Shown piece by piece: positions 14,005 to 25,600 of a DNA stretch of 64,000 nt (position 1 is the stretch's first letter; every line of letters begins with the position of its first letter). Position numbers and translations under genes: made by a program. Source of the DNA: Branchiostoma belcheri (lineage: Eukaryota; Chordata; Leptocardii; Amphioxiformes; Branchiostomatidae); the NCBI RefSeq assembly GCF_001625305.1, contig NW_017804165.1, positions 2,147,759-2,211,758 on the forward strand, read 5' to 3'. The notes below the pieces were generated by a model. The model ran no database searches. It had not been told where the DNA came from and was given only the letters and a program-made list of their open reading frames with translations.

Positions 14005-17000
14005 ATGTCACCTTCAAAATCACCACGAACCGACAACGACACCGCGTGTTCTCACAAGGACATCTTTCTGCAAGACTTTCTCAACGAAAGTTCTCGAGAC
14101 TTTGTCAACGGGAGTCTCAACGAGACGACAAGAAACGTCGCCTTGGACCTCCCCGTCTTCACGAGTTGGACCCTGACCAAGATCGTCATCATCTGTATCC
14201 TGTTCGTCATCGCCGCCATAGGAAACCTGTTCATGGTGCGTTACCGTTCTTCTGTTGCTGCGTCATCATGATTGAGCTTATAGAAAACTAGAAAGGTAGC
14301 ATTTACAAAGCAAATGCCTAATGTTTACCTTCGCATATGGTCTGCTCTGTTAATTCTTACTCAACACATTCATATATAACGTTAGGGTGACAGTAGTCTA
14401 AATCCCCAGTCCTGCTATAAAATCGCAACATGAAATCATACCAACTTACAACTTTTGCTGTTTGCTGACTGTCTCCATAGATACCTGGAAAGTAAATAAA
14501 TGTTGTCTACTTTGCTGATGATCAACAATCTCGGCAAAACTTCGTCAAGTCATTCAAAGCACATAGACTGTTGGGGTCTTGCCAAGATGCGTCTGACTTC
14601 TTCTAATGCTTACAATTAGGTATTGATGGATTTCAATTGGGCGACAATTTACTATAATTAATAACTAGTAGTGATCCTATTTCAAGACAGAAGAGAACGA
14701 CAGCTGTATAATACGCCAAGCTGGTCAAACGTCTTGAAGATTGCAACCCAATTTACTTAAATACAACGGGTTGTTCATTAGCGGAATCATTGCTGAAAGG
14801 ATTGACCCAAAATAATTGCAAATAAACACGGTTTAACCAGGAAAGTCAGATTGGTATCTCTTATAAAGGACTTAGTAGGAATCGATTTTGCAACGACTGT
14901 GTGCTCTAATCAGGCACTCAGATAATACCCGGTCCGCGGGCTCATTTGAAGCAACCTTTCTAAAACTTCTCAGTAATCATCTTCACCGGGAAAAAAGAGA
15001 TGGTACAGATAATGACTACTTTGGAGACGCCCGCTTCTCATAAGCCCAGCGCGAACTAATGGCTTCGCAGGGATCAACTTCTTATTGTACAGCAAACCAC
15101 GTTTCAGCACCAAGGAGAAAGTTCATTACTGTGATCATGCGCTGTCAGGTAATGACATCGGAAGCTTAGTGTACTAGATCTGTATGTTATAGTTTACTTT
15201 ATCATTCAGTACATGGATTACAGGCTTCGTGCGGATATGGATTGGATTGTCTTCAAGTGAACTCGGGGGGAGGTCAGCATATAAAACACTGCCTTCGGTT
15301 ATGAGCAGATGGGAGCTGATAAAGAGCACCGCGCTTTGACAACGTGTGCCAACCAGATAAAACAATCAATGGCGGTACATGAAGGTTGAACTGCAGCTGC
15401 ATTTCCTGCAGCTAGCTCCATTTGGCAAGAATGGAGGTCAGTAACACAGTAGCGCATATAGTCTGGGATTGTCCAGCTAAATGCTTACTGTTGTACTGAG
15501 AATAGGGACCTGTACATTCTACAGAGATCTGCTCATTTTTTCCCATTTTCAACTGTGCATATATCTAAACGTAAATGAACTATGAAAACATCTACTGACA
15601 ATGATAGTACATTTAATGTATCGTGGAGACCCAGACCACAGAATAATTCAAAGCATAGTCTTTGTTCCCAATCTGCCTTCCCCTAATGACATTTGCCTTA
15701 ATGAAGCTAGTTTGAAGCTAGTGCTCTACTTGAAGTCAATAACATTTTCTTTCATCTGAAATAAGATCAGAAGGACCTTGTCAGCAGGTAATCCACACCC
15801 AATATCAGCTTCCCCAAACTTCAGACAAGTCTGTGCCGTTCAGAGAGACATTAGCGCCTAGTCGACGTTCACCCAAGACTACGGGCTACCCAATAGGCCA
15901 AGTCCCTGAACAAAACTTCACAATTTTCGGTAAAGTTAGGTGCAACTAAATTGTTGTTAGCTGTCACAACTATTCCACACATCAAAGCTTTTTGTTTTAT
16001 TCCGCACGTTTTAAAGGCATCCAGTGCAATTTTCAGGGCTCGGAAACCAGGTTTTTCAAAGTCAATATTGTAGTCACTTAAATATATACATACTAAGTTG
16101 AAAAAATACTATCTTAATGTATTTTTGACGAAAAATGGTCACTGGGAGGTCCTGGGTTGATTTCTAGGGTACCACACAGGAAATAAAGAACTAATTTGGG
16201 GGCTTGTTTCTGCAGTTTTAAATGACGGAAGTATGAAATACCAATTCACATGTGCTGATGTGGGACAGTATGTGTCAATATCGCACAGGTTGCCTGATTC
16301 AGAATATTGTCCAGTTTTGCATTCTGTATCTGTATCTGTATAGCCGGTATAACCGCCTTTCGGCGTAACACACCAGCTTCGCAGGCACGCGGCGCGGCGG
16401 CAGCTGGCTATATTACACCGATCGACTTGTTACACCTAACCCTTGAACTTCTAGCTCTAGACATTGTTTAAAGCTATCTATTGACAATGCCCCTACTGTA
16501 CTTGGTGACAGTGAGTTCCACTCTGCGATAGTTCTAGGAAAGAATGAATTCTTGAACACCTCAATCCTTGGTTGATAACTCTGGTACTTGAATGCGTGGC
16601 TATTTCTTGTTCTCTTCTGTGCTGGTATTAGGTACTTAGTAGTTGGGACATCCACCAGTTTATTAGTCATTTTGTACATCATGCATAGTCTAGACATCTT
16701 TCTTCTGTCTTCAAGTGAGGTCCACTGTAGGTTTTTTTTCATTTCCGTGACACTAGCACCTCTTACATAGTTGTTCATACAATGGATGCCTTCAACCCAT
16801 CTGCAGGCCCGCGCCACGTTACGGCTGCGGCGGCGGTCGGGGATCTACATGCTGTTACTGCACCTGGCGGTGGGGGAGCTGCTGGTGACGTGCATCACCA
16901 TGCCGTCCGAGGCCATCTGGGCCTACACCGTGTCGTGGTGGGCGGGAGACACCATGTGCAGGATCATCAAGTATGGCCAGGTGAGACATCCTGCAAGGGA

Positions 17001-18894
17001 ATGACTCTGTCTTAGTAAGGTCTTATTATTAGGGCACAAACTGTCGCAACGATTACAGAAATCCAAAACTGAGGACTAAAAAGGCACGCTTCTATTGTAT
17101 CAGCTGTCGCAAAACGTTTTGAAATCGTATGGCCATTTTCTTCACATTTACTATTTCCCGTATACATCACTTCCATGCAACTCACTGAACTTTAAATAAC
17201 ATCTCACATTGGTACCACAGCATCCTAATAGGATCTTAGCCCGGTTACCAAGACTATTTAGCTGGCGAGTCTCTTTTGTCCTCTCCACAAATAATTTTGT
17301 CGAGAGGACAAGACACTCGGGAGCTAACATAGGTTTCTTAACCGGGCTAATAAGATCCATGTTGACCACACAGATGCTGGGGCTGTATCTGTCCACCTAC
17401 ATCACCGTGTGCATCAGTCTGGACCGCTGTGTCGCCATCGCGTTCCCACTCAAGAAGGGGCAGGCTCCCGAGCGGGCACGGAGCATGGTCATCGTGTCCT
17501 GGACACTCAGCATCATCTTCTGCATACCGCAGGTGCGTATCTCAACAGTCTGGTAGGTTATCATGGCACGGTGACCTCAATACGGCGTAAACGCCAAGAT
17601 GTTAGGAAATACTAGTACACTGACCACATAGTGCATGACTGTCAATATTGTGGCACAACCTAGTTGATCCAGTCCACTATCCGTTGCATGGACACACACA
17701 CATGTGAAATGATGCACAGACGAATCATAATATTTCAGAAGATCACACCTACCTTTCTGTTTCTCCCTATGCTCAACCAGGCCGTGATTTTCCACGTGGA
17801 GACGCACAAGCACGCGCCGTGGTTCCAGCAGTGCGTGACGTACAACTTCTACTCCGCCGACTGGCAGGACCGCCTGTACAACATGCTGGTGTTCGTGGTC
17901 ATGTACCCCGCCCCCATGGTCATCATGGTCGCCTGCTACGTCTGCATCTTCGTCAGCCTCTTCAGGCACTGGAGAGGAACAGGTAAGGGCAGACCTCCAG
18001 GCAGATGTTGAGAGGCGGCAATGACGTGTTGTTGGGCACATAGCCTAGTAACGATCCTTCTCTAGCTCCAGCTTGTTCCTCTGCTATATCTTGTGCAAGG
18101 AAGCGATCAAATAGCCTAGACTCCATCCGTGAACGCTGTCTCCGCTTCATTCCTCCGCTCTGCATTCGGTGAAGAAACGGAGCGGAGACACAGCGTTCAG
18201 GGATGGATTCCAGGCTAGCGATCAAAGGAGTGAACCTGAAACGGATACCACGCTACATGGCAGAAGGCAAATGTTACGATTTCCTGAGCAGCTTTTTAAA
18301 ATATCTCTATTTGCACTTAAAACTGCATATTTGCATCTAGGTTGGACACACTACATATGTACGGTCATGTTCTACTCCTTGTCTCTTTAAGACAACCTGG
18401 AGACTGGAAATAAGACCGGACAGCGGGAGCGTCTCTTCTCCAAAGCCAAGGTGCGGACCCTGCAGATGGCCGCCGGCATCCTGACCACCTTCTTCGTCTG
18501 CTGGACGCCGTACTACTGCGCCATGATGTGGCACCTGTTCTACAAGCACCAGTACCCCATCAACCCCATCGTCTTCGACGTGCTGTACCTGTTCGGCGTG
18601 TCCAACGCCTGCGTGAACCCCGTGGTGTACGGGAAGAGCGTGGTGACGCGGAAGCCGGGGAAGTCGTTCCTGGTGAACTGGTACCAGGCCTGCCTGGAGC
18701 CGGAGGAGTACGCCAGGAAGCTGGACTCCACCAAGTCGGCGGCCTGCACCCGCACCACGTCCCACAACAGGAGCGAGCAGCGCGACAGGAATAACAGCCT
18801 GACGCCCACGGTCTACGTGAATATGAGTCGCAGGAATTCTTCAAGGATTGTGACACAGGACCAATTAGCAAGAAATAGCATAACTCACGTATAG
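14005..18894 (+). CDS. GnRH / adipokinetic hormone / corazonin receptor-like GPCR
   Basis: Rhodopsin-class G-protein-coupled receptor for a GnRH-superfamily neuropeptide. Five coding exons: 14,005-14,235; 16,807-16,980; 17,374-17,532; 17,781-17,982; 18,392-18,894. All have GT-AG borders and join in frame to 422 residues. Exon 1 holds the N-terminus with three N-glycosylation sequons (NES, NGS, NET) and TM1 ending GNLFM. Exon 2 has TM2 (LLHLAVGELLV) and the extracellular cysteine DTMCRIIKY. Exon 3 has TM3 ending ISLDRC and TM4. Exon 4 has the partner cysteine (FQQCVTYNFY) and TM5. Exon 5 has TM6 (FFVCWTPYY), TM7 (SNACVNPVVYG) and a Ser/Asn-rich tail. An in-frame stop just upstream supports the first ATG. 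The TM6/TM7 motifs and QCVT loop fit GnRHR/AKHR/CRZR; DRC replaces DRY. Vasopressin-type receptors also have DRC and are the main alternative. Amphioxus is known to have both vertebrate-like and AKH/corazonin-like GnRH receptors; I cannot assign the subgroup. Confidence 0.85.
14236..16317 (+). other. receptor intron 1, unique part
   Basis: About 2.1 kb of intron with no second gene, RNA gene or clear repeat recognised. The donor is ATG|GTGCGT. The 3' part of the same intron is occupied by a LINE fragment described separately. Confidence 0.5.
16318..16805 (-). mobile_element. 5'-truncated LINE 3' end (CR1/L2/jockey-group)
   Basis: On the minus strand an open frame of about 130 codons ending at 16,413 matches the C-terminus of non-LTR reverse transcriptase ORF2. 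Typical phrases are LEDRRKMSRLCMMYKM, IPAQKRTRNSHAF, FFPRTIAEWNSL and IDSFKQCL. It is followed by a short 3' tail with the hairpin-like GCCGAAAGGCGGTTATACC and a terminal (ATACAG)n microsatellite near 16,325. It is 5'-truncated: the reverse transcriptase core is absent. The tail is repeated at 51,304-51,360. The family is named at group level only. Its truncated end reaches the 3' splice site of receptor exon 2. Confidence 0.8.
17229..17358. mobile_element. foldback (MITE-like) element before receptor exon 3
   Basis: Inverted arms of roughly 55 bp start near GATCTTAGCCCGGTTA (left) and end TTAACCGGGCTAATAAGATC (right). They continue inward through TGTCCTCTC/GAGAGGACA, around a short AATAATTTT-type loop. 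The arms differ by small indels, so the element is moderately old. Its right end lies about 15 bp before the exon 3 acceptor at 17,373. Confidence 0.65.
18112..18217. mobile_element. 106-bp hairpin MITE with 9-bp target duplication
   Basis: The element starts TAGCCTAGACTCCATCC and ends GGATGGATTCCAGGCTA, with imperfect inverted arms of about 37 bp. It is flanked by identical 9-bp repeats GCGATCAAA at 18,103-18,111 and 18,218-18,226. A 9-bp duplication is typical of Mutator-like (MULE) elements; the family call is inference. It lies in intron 4 of the receptor gene. Confidence 0.75.
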
Positions 18895-20223
18895 AGCATA
18901 CTATGTAAGTTATATCTACTACTATTACTACTGAATGTCTATATATAGCATAATCGGATGTTCTTTCAGCATATATAGTACTTTAAAATCGGTACATGTA
19001 ACAGCTAAGCATAATTAGACTTTAGATGGATGTACTCTCTTTGGTGTTGGTGTAAATGCTGTAGTGAAGTTATGAGTGCATCTCTTAACACATAATGTAA
19101 ATTTTCACTGTCACCTAAAGTTCATTTGTCTTGCTTCCCTGTTCTTGTTAAGTGCAGTAAAATTAGGACTTTCCTGAAAGGATTTCCACAAATACCCAAG
19201 ATCTTATATATGTTTGTGAAAAGATTATATTGAAAGAAAGTCACGAAATTGAAAAAAAAAATAAGAATGCTATTCTACAGATATTTCACTGATGCTACAT
19301 GTTATGAATACATTTTGTACATGTAAGTAGTACATGTGTACATGTAACATAGTACAGAGCTCAAGCATTGATCTAACACAAAGAGTTTTAGCTCACTAAA
19401 GAATTGTGATGTTTGTTATGTGATTAAAAATATGTGCTATTTTTGACTGTTACAAGTACAGTATACATGTCACACTATACATGTGTGTATCATACTAGCC
19501 AGCTCTGGCCTCTTGTAACTTATGTCATTGCAAAAACTCAAACCAAACTCACTCAAACCAAAAGGTTCATTAGAAGTTCTTAAAATAAGTAAAGACTGAG
19601 TAAAGTGGAATGTAGAATGTCTATCTTCTATGGAATGCTGGCTCATATATTTAAAAATGTAGACATCTTCACGGATTAGTTTGTAGCATGCAAACCTTAG
19701 GCGTACACTGAACAAGGCAATACAACTACAAATATAACTTATCTGATAGATTTTCTGTCAAGTAGACTGTTGTCATCTTTCCATTACTCTGTGTCCCTTT
19801 GTACCAAACAATGAGACTGTCTGAAGAAAGATGTAGTAAATTACCACATGGCAAAGTGTAAGTAAATGGAGTACTAAGTAAATACTAGGTCTGGACATGA
19901 CCTATCGACGCCTGGATCTCTTGCCTGTGTCAGCAGCCGGTGCAGCACTCTTTCTCTTGTTGGAACTTTTGCCAAAGTCTGCAAACAGTCTGTGAGTGCA
20001 TCTGGTTAAAGAGTTATATCTGCAAACATTGTATCAACTTTCAATGTAACTCCAAATAAAACAATAAGCAAACCCAAAGCAAGCAAAATTTAAAGCACAT
20101 CAGAGATTGGCAAGACATCATCATCGTCCTCCTCTAAAGAGCTATAGCAAAGTTAAGCTTCCAGAGCTGTTTATCTTCAATGCTGAGAGATGAAGGGCAG
20201 CAGCAGATAATTAAATAAATATC
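18895..20223. other. 3' flank shared by receptor (+) and MDC1 (-)
   Basis: Convergent 3' ends: the receptor stop is at 18,894 and the MDC1 stop at 20,368. A possible + strand polyadenylation signal AATAAA lies near 20,056. No further exon or RNA gene was recognised. Confidence 0.4.
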
Positions 20224-20229
20224 TTTATT
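20224..20229 (-). terminator. candidate MDC1 polyadenylation signal
   Basis: AATAAA on the minus strand, about 140 bp past the MDC1 stop codon. The position suits a short 3' untranslated region. No transcript evidence is available. Confidence 0.45.
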
Positions 20230-20367
20230 TGCAAAATCATATCTGAAGGCTAATTGCTTGTACAGTGCCATATAAAGTACACGTAAGGTAAAGCAACAGG
20301 AGACATACCGGTACTACAAAAGATAACAGCATACATTAGCCGAGTAAAGGAGTTCCAAGATGCTACA

Positions 20368-22652
20368 TTATTTGAGTTTTTTGCAGAAAGGATATGCCTG
20401 GATGTCGACTTCCTGTCGTAGGATCCCCGTCAGGAGGAACTCTGCAGTGACAACAGGAACTCCTGCCTTCAGGGCCGGCTCACACTGCTTCCTGTCTGCC
20501 TCACATGACACCACAACAGTCCCGTCTCTACAGGTGCTGGGCATCGTCTTCAGGAACTACAGACAAAACAGGAGAACATGAAATCGATACAATACAGGAT
20601 ATGAAGCAAAAAACTCTGTGGAAAGACACAAAAGCTTCAAACAAAATAATTGCTGTAAGATACACAGACCATTACTAGTACTGTACTGTGCTTTAAACTG
20701 GCAACACAATTTCTGCTAGATCAAAAGCCAACACTTTCAAGAAAAGCAGTCATGTACCTCTCCTCCAGCACAGTTGATGATATCTGAAACAAGAGACAGA
20801 GAATGTTTGACATTTGTAAAGACATCAAATGGGAAGACCGACAATTCCTATTTCTGTAATTCACATGTAAGTGAATCCTGATCCTGTTTGGACTTCAAGT
20901 AGGTGCAACACAAGTTCTAAACCTTCTCCCTGCTTCTCCCTGCCAAATTGGTACTGGTTATAGGACTAGGCAGCAAGATGAAATTCAATTAGTATTGCCC
21001 ACTCACTATCTGGGATTTTATTAATACCATCTAATGTGCTTTTGGCAGTGATGAATTGTGTCTAGAATTTTTCATACAAATCTTCCCCTATCTGATGTTA
21101 ATAACATTTTATACAAATTCTTGCCCGAAGGGCTAATAGCAAATAATAAGAAAATATGATCACAAAATGAAGAACATTATATAACATGTGATTAGTCTAA
21201 ATGCTGCCTCTATTAATTTACCAGATATTGCAGCCTTACCTTTCATCTGAGTGGGGTCAGGTCTCACCCCAGCAGTGACATGTAGCCTGTACCCCTCCAA
21301 CATGGGAGCCTCATGGGCCTTCTCATGGGACGTGGCCAGGCAGAAGTTGTACTGTTTCTCTGTAGCTGGGTCTTTTATCATGAAGGGAGCTGCATCTGAA
21401 ATAATGAAGGATGATACAGTACATGTACCTTGGCAGACCTAAAGAGTATGCATGTATATGTGACAAAACATTATTATATAATAGCAGAAGCAAGCAGCCA
21501 TTGCACTAGTAATGTAGTATATACCAACTCTGTGCAAAGTACTTTGAATGTAGAATCAAACAGCTAAATGTTACAGCTTGTTAGGTGTTCTAGGAGCTTT
21601 TGTTCTTGAGAGAGAATTTGGCTGCTGTAGATGATACATCTATAAATTAATGTTGCCGGGGGAAGATTCCGGACAGGCCATAACGGCTTTTTATCTTCCC
21701 CCCGCATATCTTCTTTTGTTACAAAAAACATCTGTAGACGTGACCTTACCCAGGAAGGTCCTACAGTCCCTGCACCTGTCCAGCCAGTCTGTGCTGACAA
21801 TCAGCTGACCTCGGGCCAGCAGACACAGGAATTTCACTGTTCTTCTCACCTGGGGAATGAAGGGGCATTCAGCAACTCTTCCTTAACATACTAGTACATG
21901 TACATGTTCCGCATTAAGTACACGCACCTACATGAAAAATCAGACATGTTGAACATAAAGTAATACTTTGCAATTACTGGCGACTAACTCATGGCTTGGA
22001 ATGAAGAATTACCTTGTCTGTGACCAGATGTGTGCAGGTGGTGACAGAGTCTACCAGATCACCTCCCAAGTCCTTCACTATCTACTCAGGACACAAAACA
22101 ACACACATAATTGATATATCATGTAAAACAATATCTGAGTAATCAAATATGACAAAATAATACAATGTAACACCTGTGCGGATAATTGCAATATTAGCGA
22201 ATTTACCAAAATAAGCCTATAAACCAACATTGACACTTTGGGAATCAAATCCTAATGAATTTTCATATTTTAATCTTGTTTGAAATAATCCATACATCAT
22301 CCATCAAATTTGCTATCAGACGACAACATTCACCTCTTCAAACAATTCATTAGAAATTCTTTTGTTGCTTAATCACTTGCTTTTGTTCCTGACATTATCA
22401 TTCCCCTGCACTAGTCATAAATCCACTCAGACGGTAAGATTTACCTATCTATCAACGCTAGGACACAAAAGACAACAACAGAGACTTGCAAAACATGTGA
22501 AGTGTGTAGACACACCCATCATCACAGTAAGGAGGCTCCATGGACAGTACTAACCTTTTCTCCCTGCCTGTCCACCACTCCAGTAAACATGATCTTAGGT
22601 TTGCTGTCCCCAGAGATGGCCCTTCTCGTCCTTTGACTGGGACTGCTTAAAA
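20368..22652 (-). other. MDC1: MDC1 tandem BRCT domains (exons 18-23)
   Basis: BRCT1 runs from KIMFTGVVD (exon 18) through DLGGDLVDSV, THLVTDK and RRTVKFLCLLARG to WLDRC. BRCT2 runs from YRLHVTAGVRPDPTQM through DIINCAGGEFL, VVVSCEAD and VPVVTAEFLLTGIL to the C-terminus. The TG of FTGVVD and the RTVK lysine correspond to human residues that hold the phosphate of gamma-H2AX pSer139. Exon 22 is only 26 bp (20,783-20,758) and completes the CAGGE turn. The stop is TAA at 20,368-20,370. Confidence 0.92.
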
Positions 22653-25600
22653 CTGCCAGGGAACAATTGGAATAGTGCAATCATTACATTAAATTCTATT
22701 CACAGTGCAAGTCAGATAATCTACAGTCTTTTTATATGAAAGCAAAATTACAAGTACATGTTCCTGTACATTTAGTAAATGTACCAACCTTCAGGTGCTT
22801 CAGGTGGAGTCATTTTGGCTGAGACTTGTGAACCTGCATTCTCTGCTGATTTCTGACCACTCCTACCTCGTCTGCGGCTGGTGGTTGTTTCCTGTTGAAA
22901 GGCAGCAAAGAAAGCTAAATTATAGTCATCATACAGATATCCAAGTTTTGGATGCACTTTCTCTTGACCTAATGATAGACATCTACAGTATACGGTTTAC
23001 TTAATTATGACCATAGGTTTAACTTGAGAGATCACAGACGTACCTGTAGATCAGCATTCTCTGCATCTTCTTCCCCGCCTTCATTCATTTGTCCACTTCT
23101 AGCCTTCTTCCTTCCTCTTCCCCTTGGCTGACTGATTTCTTCTACTGTTTCCTTGGCTTCTTCCTTGGAAGCTTGTCGCCCTCTCTTTGCTCTGATCTTG
23201 TTGTTCCCACCAGCCTCTTCAGCTTCCTGGTCCTCAGCAGCAGGTGGTTCCTTGTCTTCAGCAGCTGCTCCTTTCCTTTTCCTGGTCTGACGGCCACTTG
23301 GTCCAGGGGCTTCTTCACTGACAACGATCTTTGGCACTGCATTTTCAACACCTTCAACGTGAGATTCTTCACCTTTGTCTTTGTCACTTTCCTCAACAGC
23401 ACTTCCTTTACCTCTTCTTGTAGTCGCTGCCACACTCTTTCTACCCCTACCCCGTCTGGTTGCTGGTAACTGATCTGGAGCACTCATTTCTATTGTCTCT
23501 TCACCCTTTGCTGCAGTGCTGTTGATATTTTCAGAACTGTTAACCTCTGTCTGTTCATCTTCCAGAGCCACCTCTTCTGTTTCATCATTATCCTTAGCTG
23601 CTCTTCCTCTTGTTCTCCTTCTACTTTCCTGTTTTTTTACCTGCTCAACCTCATCGTCTACTTTCTTCTTCCCTCTCACTGATCTTCTGGAAGGTCTTGT
23701 CTCCTCTAAGTCATCTGTAATGTCTGATGCAACACTCTCTGTGTCATTGTCTTTCCTTCTCCTGCCCCTCCCCCTACCTGTGTTACTGGTAGATTCCACA
23801 GCACTGCTAGCAGGTGCTGGCTCAGATTTCCTTCCCCGCCCTTTCCTGGTTGTTCTTCCAGCTGTTGGTCCTTCTGGGGCTCTACTGTCTGTGTCCTCGT
23901 CTACGTTTTCACCTGTTGCATCAACAGTATCAACAGCTTCTTCCTGGTGATCAGATTTACTTGTGCTTGGAGCTGGTTCAGACTTCCTCCCTCTGGACCT
24001 GGGTTTCTTGATGTTGTTGCTGCTGCCAGCCTGGACATCCTCCTCATTTTCCTCATCACCCTTCCTCTGGAACCTACTGGCTCTCCTGTTAGACTGACGT
24101 TGAGGTTTGTCCTCTGCTGCTTCTTTTGCAGGCGGTGCTGATCTCCTCCCACGGCCCAACCTCACTGGTTTTTCTGCAGCCAAGTCATCTGAAACACCCA
24201 CAGCTGCACCATTGGTGTCTGCAGATTCATCTTGTTTGTGACCTCTGGCACTCCTCCTGGTGAGAGCCTCTTCAACTTCTGCAAAGGTTTTCTCCTCTGA
24301 TGCATTTTTACCCCTTTGCTTCTGTCTTACTTTGTTGCTTCCTGATAGGCAAAAAAAAACAAACAAAAAAAAAAACAAATAATTTCATGTTACTAGTACT
24401 TAAATATCTGGAAATATATTGTTAGAATTCAGTGAAAATGGCATTATATAATAAGTACAGTGAATCGTTTTACAGTACAGTGAATCTTTTTACCTGGTTC
24501 TATAGACACCTCTATTTCTTGACCTTTGGTTTCTTTTAGAGCTCTCCCTCCTGAAGCTGGACTCTCAGAGGGAATTGTCTCCTTTCTTTCAGCTCCCTAG
24601 AATTTGAAGAAGGCATATAACTGACTGTATTAGATAGCAAAAAGGATGGGTCCATTATAAACTACTGCTCTATCTAAAACACATGTTTGGGACGAGGAAA
24701 TTCAAACACACTAAGGAACTCCTAATCTTTGAACTAGTGTAACCAACAATGTAGATTATAATGAATTACCATGATATGCCAAAAAACAGTTACTCAAGCA
24801 ACTGGATATGATTTTGACAGTTGCTTGAGTAACTGTTTTTTGGCATATCGTATTACCTGGATGTCTAACCTTCATCGAATTACCATGATACATTTGTACC
24901 TGGAAAAAAAATCAGTCAGCTTTAACAAGAGTATGCCTGCTGGATTCCAGCTTACAAATTTGCAGGCCAGGGCAATTGGATGTTGTGAGACATGTGCGAA
25001 CACTCAGTCAACATTGTCCTACCTCAGGGGTCTGGATGACTGCACCATTCTCTTCTCCTTCATCAAGTCCGTAAGCTTGAGTTTCCATCAGTTCATCATC
25101 AGATTCAGAAGCAGCAGCTGGCTCCACATCCTGCTCAGACTCCTGTACTTCTGTCCCATCACTGGTGACCTATAGAAAAGCAATAAACTCCACATACTTC
25201 CAGGACCTCATATTGAACCTCATTGGAAACTGAGCTGGCTCAAGTGTCGTAGACTTGTGGGACACCACAGTTATGGGACTGCCAAAACTGGAAATGCATT
25301 TATTTTCTCTTTTGAGAAAAAAGCTTGCTGGTAAGCACTTTACTTTGTGTACAGAATAAGAACATTTTACAAATTGAAGGACAGTCAAGGACACATTGGA
25401 ACCCTTCTTGGTGATACCTCAGTAACCTTGACAGCTGCATCAGTATCTTCCTCCTCAGCTGCTCCATAAGCCTGAGTGTGTATCAGGTGGTCCTCAGGAC
25501 CTGCAGCCGGCTCATCAGCCTGTAGCTTGTCGGTAAAGCCGACTGAGTGGGCCTGCCTCCTGGGTCTGTCAGGACTGTGTAGGGCCGACTTCAGCGGTGG

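Noticed and set aside
16413-16817. 134-residue minus-strand protein as a host gene
   Set aside because: It is the C-terminus of a LINE reverse transcriptase followed by a LINE 3' tail.
23089-24141. Plus-strand Ser/Leu-rich open frames (up to 144 residues)
   Set aside because: They are antisense shadows of the low-complexity MDC1 basic exon.
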